Part shown: positions 46,619 to 57,465 of the stretch, piece after piece
Layout: each line of letters opens with the position of its first letter
Position numbering within the stretch: the stretch's first letter is position 1
Notes under the pieces: model-generated
What the model saw: only the letters and a program-made list of their open reading frames with translations
Databases searched by the model: none
What the model was told of the DNA's origin: nothing
Translations under genes and position numbers: made by a program
DNA from: Cercis canadensis
Taxonomy: Eukaryota > Streptophyta > Magnoliopsida > Fabales > Fabaceae
Direction: 5' to 3'
Length of the DNA stretch: 64,000 nucleotides
Assembly (NCBI GenBank): GCA_003255065.1
Contig: QAOA01005944.1
Location: 620,001-684,000, forward strand

Positions 46619-49600
46619 TTATGCATTCCCAGCCACAGTGTATTCCTCCCCACAAGCACATTTGATCACATGACAGATTCCCTGTAAAATCATTTGCTTC
46701 CTTGAATCATGAATACAAGAGGACAGATGAAGGGAATGCATAACATGTATGTGATATTATATTAGATTCTGGAAAACTTAATCAAATTTAACATTTGAGT
46801 CTTACTATTTTTACCAGATTTTACCACATCCAAGGACAATGTTGTCAATAAAGTAGTGGTTACTTAACTTCTTTACATAAATAACCAATGGATTAAACAT
46901 TTTTACCTTGATTTTCTCAATTTCTTCCTCCAGAGACTGCAAGAACTCAGTTTCTCCAGCTTTGTCCAACAAAAGGGCTTTATATTCCTCCTCAAGAGTT
47001 GTTATATTTGCTGCCTTAAGCTCTAGCTAGAGTAGCTCACCCATTGAAAAACGAAGAATCAAATAAAATATTTTACCAATCATTAATTAAAAGCCACAGA
47101 TTTATTAATCTTCCTTCTCCATCCCCCAACCCCCCCTCCTCCTGCTTCAAAAAAAATAAAATAAAATAATCTCCCCCTCAAGAGAAAAAGTTACAAGCTT
47201 ATCCATATTAAAAATAATATGGATACCAAAAATATATAATCAGCCAATATCATCCATCCTATCATCTGAATTAAGGGTCATTATAATAATCAGACATACT
47301 TTTACAAATTTCAGTATAATAATAACCAACCTTATAATCATTTGCCCCGCACTTTACTTCCTCAATAGCCTGTTTTATCTGAAATGAACAATAGATAATC
47401 ATCAAATGCAAGGAGAGTAGACTGATAAACTACCATTTCTGGTAGCATTATAGAATTAAAAATTCTCATCAAAATTTTCTTAAAAGTGTTGAAGGGTGTA
47501 AAATGAAGAAATCAATCAAATCATATATTATCCAACAGTTACATATAAAACTCCTCTACACAGCTGAGTTGGGGCCATTCTTTTTAGTTCTTTTTTTACC
47601 AAAGAATCAGGGCCATTCATTGTGCAACCTTCTGGATCTAAAAGATTGATTCCAAAATCAACAAATGCTATTTTAGTTTACTTCTAAACAAGGTGATTTC
47701 ATCCAGTTAAAAGAATAAAAATATGAGTTTTTGAAAGCTTGAAAATACATTTTGAAAACCATTTCTCAACCTGCAAAAATAATAACTTAAGGTGTGGATA
47801 ACTTTATATGTGATTAGGAGAAAAACAAAGCACTGTATGTCACAATCCGTGCACAAATGAGGGGAAAAGACTAAGTAAATAAACCGAAAAAAGCAGCAGT
47901 GTATGTCACAATCTCAGTTAATGTGTAAATTAAAAAGTGTGCCAGTAAATGTGTATGAATTCTATCCGTATAAATGTAACCAATTTTCCAAATATTCAAC
48001 ATACGTTGACATTGATGAAACTGAATGCATTTTTACTTAATATATTCTGGTTTAATTTGATTTGACAGCCTTCAACCTCTCGTAAGATGAAGAGGATGTG
48101 TCATTTATATATTCCACCATGTATCACAGAAAACATGATTCAAGTGACAATAGCATAGAATAAAGACAGAGAAGGGAAAAAGGAAATAGAAAAAATGCAA
48201 GAAAGGGAGAAAGGTTACTTTGGAACAAACTGATTTCAAAAATCAAGGACCATACTAGAGTGAACTTAAATCAGATAAAATTCGTGTCATTGCAAAAAGT
48301 CCTTTTCAGATTTTTAGTATTAATAGTGTTTTTATATGCTATCAGAATAAGAAATTATACTCAGGAATCAGTAAATGAAACAGGCAGAAATTTAATTAAA
48401 TTAATTCACAGCCCAGAAAGGATCCAAACTCCTGACCTTGTCATTCTCCGTATGAAGCTTGAATTTAAGAAGTAAGATCTCATCAAGCCTTGACTTAGCT
48501 GAGTCCAACTGGGTACTTAAGTTCTTCCTCGAGTCACTCCCCTGTCATACAAGGATAAATGAATAGATTCCAATTCCATGCATCATAAAAGAATAAAAAA
48601 GTGGTCTACCATGTTATCCATGATGGGGTTGCCACCAGCACTAGCTTTCCCTGCAAGATAAATTTATAACAAAAAAGCTAGGACATCAAATTACTTTACA
48701 AACGTCAAGTCATTTATAAAATACTAGTGAAGCACAGCATGAAATTGTTTTGAGTTTGACCCTTATGTTTTTTGGTTTCAATAAGTAAATTGAAAGTTGA
48801 AACAGAAGCTCATTTATTTAGTGTATTATCTTAGACAGATGGAAGTCACGCTCCAATCCCTAATATTGCTTCAGCTTGCAGAAACCAGGTCACAGACTCT
48901 CAGAACTCAAATGCTTCCCAAAATGCATAAATAATTTATTAATCATTCCTTGCACTCAAATTCTACACCAAAACTATGCAATTTTGGGTTAAAAAAGCAC
49001 ATCACAACCTTTATTTATAAGGTCATTGGATCATCCACAGGAAACTATGATATGCACACTAGCTCTCTAATTGCATGATTCTTATCATCCCTATTATTTT
49101 GTTTTCCTCAACAAGGCATTGATGTATCATCATCACATAAATGCAGCAGCGGGAAAAAGGACAAAGGCAAAACAAAACAAAGGATAAGAACTGGTGAAAA
49201 TAATACTCTCAGTTGCCATCTAAAACTCTAGGTCATGCATTTAAAGATGTCACAACAAGTGACATGCAATAGATCTTGTATAGTATTTTATTTTTCATTC
49301 TTTCAATTTTCTTAGAGCCAGGTTCTGACATGGTAATGAATTTAGGATGGGAATGGTAAAAGAGTTTAGGGTGGTAAAATGTAATTAAATAGAAATCAAA
49401 ATGCCAGATTTTAGTTACAGTACTTCTTCTGTTAGTTGAATGATAAATATAGGCTAGGATTTGCAGGCTGGCTGCAGAGACAAAACTATTCATTCTCTCA
49501 GGCAACCCCTTTTTGAAACTGAAATGAGATTCTTATACTTTTTGTGCTATTTCACGAGGATTGATTGCTTCCATCTACCCAATAAGATATGCTACAACTA

Positions 49601-52600
49601 CATTTCAAGATTTTTTAAATGAAGTTCACTACTGGTCATATTCAGATAACTGATCAAGAGTCACTGTGATTGACAATTTACCAATTCAACCCAAAGAGCT
49701 GAAGAAATATGCAAAGACATGCTGATAAAGAAGGAGAAAGAGTAAAATTATCACGATGGAAACTAAGAACCATGCCTTCCATTTCACCTTTTTCCCCATC
49801 AATTTTTTCCTTAACCTGCATAAATTCAGGTTAGCAGCGACCATTAGCAATCATTGAAAAAAAAAATGTAAATTAAATAAATAATCAAAATCTGACAATC
49901 AAAGGAAGTTTTCTTTTTGGTCAAGAAGTTATCAGACAATACTATTCCTTACTAAACAAGCTTGAGCCTCCAAACAAATACCAAATATCCTTCATTTTCA
50001 GGAGGATATTCTATACAAACAATTTAAGGAGATTTATAGAAGAAATACCAACTCATGCTCCTTCATTTCTCTGCTAGTCTTCTTAGAACTGAACCATTCC
50101 TGCCAAAGGTTTCAATTGAATCAATGATTGCCACTAGCCAAACTAAAGACTTTGAATGAAGAGCAATAATAAAATCAAACCTGCTGCTTTTGTAATTTAG
50201 CACTCATATCCTCCGCAACCTTGCTGTAGTAAATTCTGTAAGAGCAAAACATTTTAGTGGGATAACCATCACATGTATAAGACCATTCATATAGTTGCCA
50301 CAATTACCTCTTCTCCATAAGTTTGGCGGATAATCCAACTTTCTCTTGTTGAATAAGTTCCAGAGTCTGTTGGTTGAGAGTGATAAACAAAACCAAAATC
50401 ACAGCATAAGGCCCAATAGGGATTTATCATATTTTCACAGCCCCAGACTAATCGTACCCCTAACCATAGTACAGAAACCCCATTAGAATTTAGAATTCTT
50501 CATTTATTCCTGTAAAATCTTGAAATTTCTTGGCAACCATATTGAAGTACTGTTTACCAAGTTAATATGTGTAATAGCATATGACTTTACACACAGAGCA
50601 AGCTAATCAGATTATTATAACCATGAGAAAGAATGTCCAAGTCTAGTGCATGTTACTTGAATGGATACGCGATTACAAGAGAACATGGCTAGCTCGGTTA
50701 TCGGAATTTTACTCCATCACATTCGGGCTGCATTGCTCAGTCAGTGCATCGTTCTTCTTCCTTTTTATAAATTGAAGAAATGTGTGTGCTTCATGTAACC
50801 AAGGATTACGGAGAAAAGAATAAGTGGTAAGAGTTGCATGGGCAAGAGATACTACAGAAGCAAAGGGCATCTGAACAAATCAAGTAGATTTCCATATACT
50901 TACAGTGAGGCTTCACATTCAGCAAAAATGGAATAGATATAAAAAAATATACAACAGCCAAAGTACTTTTTCTTCCGGTGGCAGGGATAACAGGGTTCAA
51001 GCCTAAGACCACCACATCCAGTTCCGCCAATTTTAAGGGAATTCTTCTCTTGAATCCTAATTAGTCATTTGTTTCCTTTCCAATTATCCAAAGAACAGCT
51101 TAAGTTGATAACTAACAATAAGGGTATGTTTGCTGAGGGGATAAACATTAAGGGAATATCATTTACTCTCATTTCAAGTAGTAACAATGAGTGTAAGCAT
51201 TAGTCTTTAATTATGTTTGGTATGCTTAGTAATTTGAGGAGATGAAGAGAGGAAGAAGGGATGAGAGTTTGAGGAGATGGGGGATTAGTGAAGGACCTCC
51301 AAAATATTTCTCCCTCTATTACTCTCCTAAATAGTTTCCCTCAATTTATTTTTACAACCAAACATATTTAAAATAGTAAATATTACTCCTTTTACTCTCC
51401 TACCAAACATACCCTAAAGTTGAAAGCATGCATGCAAACACACAAACATACCCAATAAAGAGGCTACCTGGGTAAGCGTGGATGAATTGGACTCTAAAGA
51501 GGCAGTCCTTCTTTGTCTTTCCAATATCTTCATGCATATCTCACCCTTTGCCTTGTTCATCTGATCAGTAGCTTCTTTGAGTTGCTTTATTTCAGATTTT
51601 GCTAACAAACGGATGTAAAATTGTCAGTAATTCTGGTAATATGACATCTATCATTGGTTTTAGTTCAGAGATGTAAGCTTGAAATTAAGAAAATTGAGCT
51701 TCAACATTATCATTTAAATCAAGTAACACGAGCAGATACACAATTAAAACCGCCTGAATTATAATCAGTGGTTGTAGTGCTCACACAGAAGATGTGCAAT
51801 AAGAAGAAGTATTTGACTACAAGTGGCAACTGGAAATAGAATAGAATTGTTCAGTATTAGCCTTCATTCCTCAAATTTGTTCATGCTAATAGGTGCTACT
51901 TTCGTTAACCTTATATGTTCAATCTCAGGTCAAGGTATGTATTTGGGCTTGTAGTATCCAAAGACAGCTCTCAAAAGTAAACCATCTTTTGACATTGGAA
52001 ATGTAACAGATATAGTGTCTATTAAAAATAATAATTTGAAATTATTGTTTTAGGTTATGTGTCTTTTGGAGTTGTAACTTTCATGTTTTTAAAGCACTTT
52101 AATAAGGAATTATTTCCACTTAAGAGGTATTACTACAGCTAGTAGGAGTTATGGAGTTATGCAATAGTTAGTGAGAATTATGGAGATATTAGTGAGAGTT
52201 ATGTAGGGGCTATGAAACTCAAGAGACTTATTCTCTAGAATTATCTTTTGTATCCTATAAATATCCCTTGTACTTGGATATTGCAATGCAAGACTTTAGT
52301 GAAATATTTATCTTCCTCTAACAAAGTGGTATCAGAGCTTGTTTTGATCCTAGGAGTGATTCTTTGTGACTGTTGAGAGATGGAAAACAAGGGAATAGTT
52401 CCATTCCAATTCCCTCGTCTTACAAAAGAAAATTATGATAGTTGGTGTCTACGCATGAAAGCCTTGTTAGGATCACAAGATGCATGAGAGGTTGTAGAGA
52501 AAGGCTACACCCAACCAAAAGATGAAGCCACATTGCCACAAAATGAGAAGGAAGCCTTGGCAAAGTTAAAGAAGAAGGATCAACAAGCCCTCACCCTCAT

Positions 52601-55600
52601 CCATTAAAGTTTGGATGATTTGATGTTCGTGATGGTGGGCAATGCAACCACCGTGAAAGAAGCATGGGAGATTTTACAAAAATCTTTCCAAGGAGTTGAC
52701 AAAGTAAAAAGGTGCGACTTCAAATTCTACGACGTGAATTTGAAGCATTGCACATGAAGGAATCCGAATCTTTTTTGGATTATAGTTCAAGGGTGTTGGC
52801 CAATGTCAATCAATTGAAGAGGTATGGAGAAGACATTGAAGATGATAGTGTGAAAGATAAGATTCTTCTTTCTTTGGCTCCAAAATTTAACACTGTGTTA
52901 TGTGTTCTTGATCATTCAAATGATCTAGATGACATGAGTGTTGATGAATTGATTGGTGCTATCCAAGCTGAAGAAGAAAATGTCTCAAAATGGCAAAATG
53001 AGTCATTAGAGCAAGCCCTCAAAGACAAAGTCTTTTTGAAAGATGAAGGAGGAGACAAGAGTCAAAGAGGATGTGGGCAAGGAAGATTGCGTGGTCGTAG
53101 CCAAGGAGGAAGAGGAAGAGGTTATTGTGATATTTCAAACAATGAAGAAGAAAGTCAACAATCAACTAGAAGCCGTGGAAGAGGAAGAGGTAGAGCAAGA
53201 GGCTACAATCCTAGATGGAAGTATGACAAGTCTAATGTTAAATGCTTCAATTGTCATAAATTTGGCCATTATGCTTCGGAATGTCGTTATGCAACTAATG
53301 ATGTTGAAGAAAAAGTCAATCTTGTTGATGATAAGAAAGCAATGGAAGAGCCAACCTTGTTGCTAGCAGTCAAGGAAGATGAAAAAGATGACAAGAGTTC
53401 GTGGTATCTAAATAATGGAGCAAGTAATCACATGTGTGGCTACAAAGAAAAATTTGTGAAGCTTGATGAGAAGATGAAAGGAAGTGTTTTTTTTTGGAGA
53501 CACCTCAAAAGTCCAAATTCAAGGGAAAGGTACCATTTTAATTTCTCTCAAAGATGGTGGTCATAAGCTAATTACCGATGTTTTCTATGTGCCCAAATTA
53601 AAATATAATATTTTAAGTTTGGGACAACATGTTGAAAAGGGATATGAGATTCACATGAAAGATTGTTGTCTTTGGCTTAGAGATCATAATGCTAATTTGA
53701 TTGCTAAAGTATTCATGGCTAGAAATAGAATGTTCATGTTGAATCTCAATACAATTGAAGTAAAGTGTTTGAAGGCTAATGTGAGAAATGAAGCATGGTG
53801 TTGGCATATGAGATTTGGCCACTTGAATTTTGATGCAATCAAAGCTTTGGGAGAAAAGAAGATGGTAAAAGGGATGCCTTCAATCAAACATCCCAATCAA
53901 TTGTGTGAAGTATGTCTCCTTGGCAAACATGCAAGAAGAAGCTTTCCAAAAGAAACCACTACAAGAGCAACTGAGCCACTTCAACTAGTTCATACCGACG
54001 TGTGTGGACCAATCAATCCATCCTCATTTGGTAAAAACAAATATTTCTTACTTTTCATTGATGATTATAGTAGGAAGACTCGGGTCTATTTCCTAAAGCA
54101 AAAATCAGAGGCATTTTTTTGTATTTAAAAATTTCAAGGCTCTTGTAGAGAAGGAGAGTGACTATGTAATCAAAGCTTTAAGATCCAATAGAGGAGGCAA
54201 ATTCACATCAAAATAATTTAAATTTTGTGAAACTCATGGAATTCGCCGCCCTTTAACGATTCCTAGATCACCTCAACAAAATGGGGTAGTGGAGAGGAAA
54301 AATAGGACAATTCTTAACATGGCTAGATGTATGATGAAAGCTAAAAACATACCCAAAGGAATTTTGGGCCGAACCTATTTCATGTGCAGTTTATTTGTCC
54401 AACCGCTCTCCAGCAAAGAATGTGAAAGATCAAACACCACAAGAAGCATGGAGTGGAAGCAAGTCAAGTGTTGATCATTTGCGAGTTTTTGGAAGCATTG
54501 CCTATGTTCATGTGCCTGATCAAGGAAGATCCAAGCTTAATGATAGAAGTGTGAAGCATGTGTTCATTGGCTATGATCCAAATTCCAAAGGCTACAAGCT
54601 GTACAATCCAATCAACGGCAAGATTGTTGTGAGCCGAGATGTGAAATTCGATGAAGAAGCCACTTGGAATTGGGATTCGCAAGAAAAGACTTATGATTTC
54701 TTTCCTTATTTTGGAGATGAAGAGAAAGAGATTTTGGCTCCTTTGCAAGATACTACTCCACCGCTTTCACCTACTCATAACACCATTCCACCTTCTACAC
54801 CCATTCATGAAGCATCATCATCTTCTAGAGAAAGCTCGAGTGAAAGGCCTAAAAAATATAAAAGGCTTGCTAATTTATATTTTGTATCTTTGTAGATAGT
54901 GAGCCATTGAATTTTGATGATGCCTCAAATGACAAAAGATGGAGACCATGCAAGAAGAGATTGATGCCATTAAGAAGAACAACACTTGGGAGTTGACATC
55001 TCTTGTCATGAGGCGAGTCAAATGGGTGTTCAAAACAAAAAAGAATGCCAAAGGAGATGTGGAAAGATACAAAGCAAGGCTTATTGATAAAGGCTACAAG
55101 CAAATTGAAGGAGTTGATTATGAAGAAGTGTTTGCACTTGTTGCTCGCATGGAGACAATTTCAAAGATTTAGGGTAATACTTGGAGTGCAGAAGAAAATT
55201 TCAAATTAAGGGAGGATGTTAAAAATAATAATTTGAAATTATTGTTTTAGGTTATGTGTCTTTTGGAGTTGTAACTTTCATGTTTTTAAAGCACTTCAAT
55301 AACGAATTATTTCCACTTAAGAGGTATTACTATAGCTAGTGGGAGTTATGGAGTTATGCAATAGCTAGTGAGAATTATGTTGGGGTTATGAAACTCAAGA
55401 GACTTATTCGCTAGAATTATCTTTTGTATCCTATAAATATTCCTTGAACTTGGATATTGCAATGCATGACTTTAGTGAAATATTCCTCTTCCTCTAACAT
55501 TGTCTCCTTAAAATTCCTATTTTGGAAATGCAGCTCAGACCTGAAGAAAGCAAAACTGCTCTAGTCCAAATCAGTAAGACATGCAAAGTGCTAGTTAAAA

Positions 55601-56843
55601 ATTAGGCACTTAGACAAGGCATGAAACCACTTAAATTCTCCTCAGACATTTGGCCACCTACATGATGAATAATAGAACAGAGATCTACCTTGGGATACAA
55701 ATCTAAATAATTCATAGTGTTCTATGATTTCTGCATTTCATACATCAAAACATAACAACTCAACCACTGAGTAATCATTTATTTGTAATCTTGAAAAGGA
55801 ATACCATTTCATTTGCATTCACATTTCACACTGCCCAAGCACTGAGGGATAGCAGCAAATCCAATACTCAAGAACAACAACATTTTAGTTTCAAAATTTA
55901 GGCAAAGTTCAGGTCATTCAGGCATTTCAATTCTTGACTCCGTCTTTTCTTAAGATGTCTATTAAAGAATGTTCAGCCACAAAGATATATTTAGATGTGG
56001 CATCCAACGTATCTACATGAACTAAGTAATGAAGGATAAAATAAAAGACAATATTCTTGGGTACAACCAAATCATCTTTCTACCGTTTATTTCAAGAATG
56101 CATAATCAGAAATACATCATAGGATTTGGAAAACCCTGGAACCAAGGAAAATTGAAAGCCCTTGTGCCATTAAGTGCAAATATAACATTAAAAACACCAA
56201 CAAACACCCCAAAGCTAGGCAAATCCAACCATTATATTACAAAAATCCCAGACATCACCAAAATTTCTAGAATTGCTCCATTTAAAAATGAATTCTTCAA
56301 TGAAACTTTTTTGGAACCATATCAATTTAACAATTCAGTTCATCCTAAGTTATTTGCATGTAATATTTGAAGAACTGAAAATCCTACCATTATTTATAGG
56401 ATTTGTAAATCAATTTCATTTATACCCAAAAAATGTTCTAAACTGAAGCAAAGGACGGAAATTAGATACCGAGTTCTTTGCAAAAACGAATTTATCAAAA
56501 AGAACAAAATCATATAAGAATACCCCATACACATCACCATTTCCCCAAAAATTTAGACAAAATAGAACAGAGACACACAGTAAAACTGAAAATATGAAGA
56601 AGAAACCAGAAAAAGAGACCTGAATCGATGTCTTGTTCCAAACTGCGAACATTGGCCACAAGCATTTGCTCTTGTACGGAGATCTTCGCCGCTTGATGCT
56701 CCACATCTGAAATAAATTTCAGTTCAATTTTCAGATATTAAAAATGGGCTACACGAAAGAATCAGAGAAAAAATGTATTGCGATTCATCGGTACCATTCA
56801 TTTGAGAGCAAAAAGTTTTCATGTGCTGCAAGTACTCCTCCAT
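46619..56843 (-). CDS. Coiled-coil protein of unknown function
   Basis: Twelve exons join in frame to about 283 residues: 56843-56795, 56706-56620, 51601-51468, 50366-50308, 50235-50181, 50099-50049, 49815-49776, 48650-48610, 48541-48437, 47378-47331, 47026-46907 and 46681-46619. The protein begins [16 protein letters not shown]. Most of it is heptad-rich, charged helix ([53 protein letters not shown]), ending [17 protein letters not shown]. No catalytic domain is seen. I cannot name the family; a structural or kinetochore/cytoskeletal-type role would be a guess. The intron after exon 7 needs a GC donor (GAAG|GCATGG) to keep the frame; a GT donor further on would add a few residues. Intron 2 holds a Copia element and intron 3 a MITE. 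Confidence 0.75.
51122..51414. mobile_element. Harbinger/Tourist-type MITE, 293 bp
   Basis: Terminal inverted repeats GGGTATGTTTG...CAAACATACCC are flanked by the 3-bp duplication TAA (51119-51121 and 51415-51417), as expected for PIF/Harbinger MITEs. It has no ORF. It lies in intron 3 of the coiled-coil gene and ends about 50 bp from the splice donor of exon 3. Confidence 0.85.
52320..53566 (+). pseudogene. Copia gag and start of protease, disrupted
   Basis: Gag opens at ATG 52380 ([15 protein letters not shown]) and is broken by a nonsense codon at about 52483 (TGG to TGA), another near 52606 and a frameshift near 52708. It then continues to a CCHC zinc knuckle, [14 protein letters not shown] (about 53244-53285). 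The following protease block reads [13 protein letters not shown], where active elements have a D-T/S-G triad, so the catalytic aspartate is lost. A further frameshift lies in the T-run near 53487. Confidence 0.9.
53484..55172 (+). pseudogene. Copia integrase and truncated reverse transcriptase
   Basis: The integrase has the zinc-binding HHCC region ([16 protein letters not shown] ... CEVCLLGKH) and the catalytic-core aspartate in HTDVCGP, followed by [12 protein letters not shown] and [16 protein letters not shown]. It is broken near 54125 and 54213 and again near 54380. The linker to the polymerase is present ([34 protein letters not shown]). Reverse transcriptase starts ([30 protein letters not shown]) but ends at [11 protein letters not shown]. 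The YVDD core and RNase H are missing, and the polypurine tract follows within 50 bp, so a deletion of over 1 kb is inferred. Confidence 0.9.
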
Positions 56844-57033
56844 CTTCTTCTTCTTCAGAATTCCTGAGGTTTCCAAGAAATTACTAATCAGAATTTTCCT
56901 GCGATTCGTCGAATTGCAAATCGGAAAATGATGTTTCGAAAAGCTTAGCCTTGGGATCGCTTTGGAGGGAAAAGATTGGGATAACTGGAGAGGAGAGTGA
57001 GTGTTTGTGACTGTTGAAAGGAAGGGGGGGGGG

Positions 57034-57434
57034 NNNNNNNNNNNNNNNNNNNNNNNNNNNNNNNNNNNNNNNNNNNNNNNNNNNNNNNNNNNNNNNNNNN
57101 NNNNNNNNNNNNNNNNNNNNNNNNNNNNNNNNNNNNNNNNNNNNNNNNNNNNNNNNNNNNNNNNNNNNNNNNNNNNNNNNNNNNNNNNNNNNNNNNNNNN
57201 NNNNNNNNNNNNNNNNNNNNNNNNNNNNNNNNNNNNNNNNNNNNNNNNNNNNNNNNNNNNNNNNNNNNNNNNNNNNNNNNNNNNNNNNNNNNNNNNNNNN
57301 NNNNNNNNNNNNNNNNNNNNNNNNNNNNNNNNNNNNNNNNNNNNNNNNNNNNNNNNNNNNNNNNNNNNNNNNNNNNNNNNNNNNNNNNNNNNNNNNNNNN
57401 NNNNNNNNNNNNNNNNNNNNNNNNNNNNNNNNNN
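57034..57434. other. Assembly gap (401 N)
   Basis: A run of N follows a G-homopolymer and precedes an (AT)n microsatellite (57435-57462). The gap lies in the divergent promoter region between the coiled-coil gene and the SINA-like gene, so part of both 5' flanks may be missing. Confidence 0.99.

Positions 57435-57465
<31 letters not shown>

Larger units (their letters stand above)
52020..55499 (+). mobile_element. Defective Ty1/Copia LTR retrotransposon
   Basis: The two LTRs (52020-52323 and 55217-55499) share nearly all their sequence. The 5' LTR is 21 bp longer because of an extra internal 'tagtgagagttatg' block, and its TG start has become TA. The primer-binding site TGGTATCAGAGC (52328-52339) matches the initiator tRNA-Met type. 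A purine-rich AAGGGAGGA precedes the 3' LTR. Flanking duplications are GTGTC (52015-52019) and TTGTC (55500-55504), one mismatch. The order gag, protease, integrase, reverse transcriptase is that of Copia. At 3.5 kb it lacks most of the polymerase. It sits in the same large intron of the coiled-coil gene but on the opposite strand. Confidence 0.95.
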
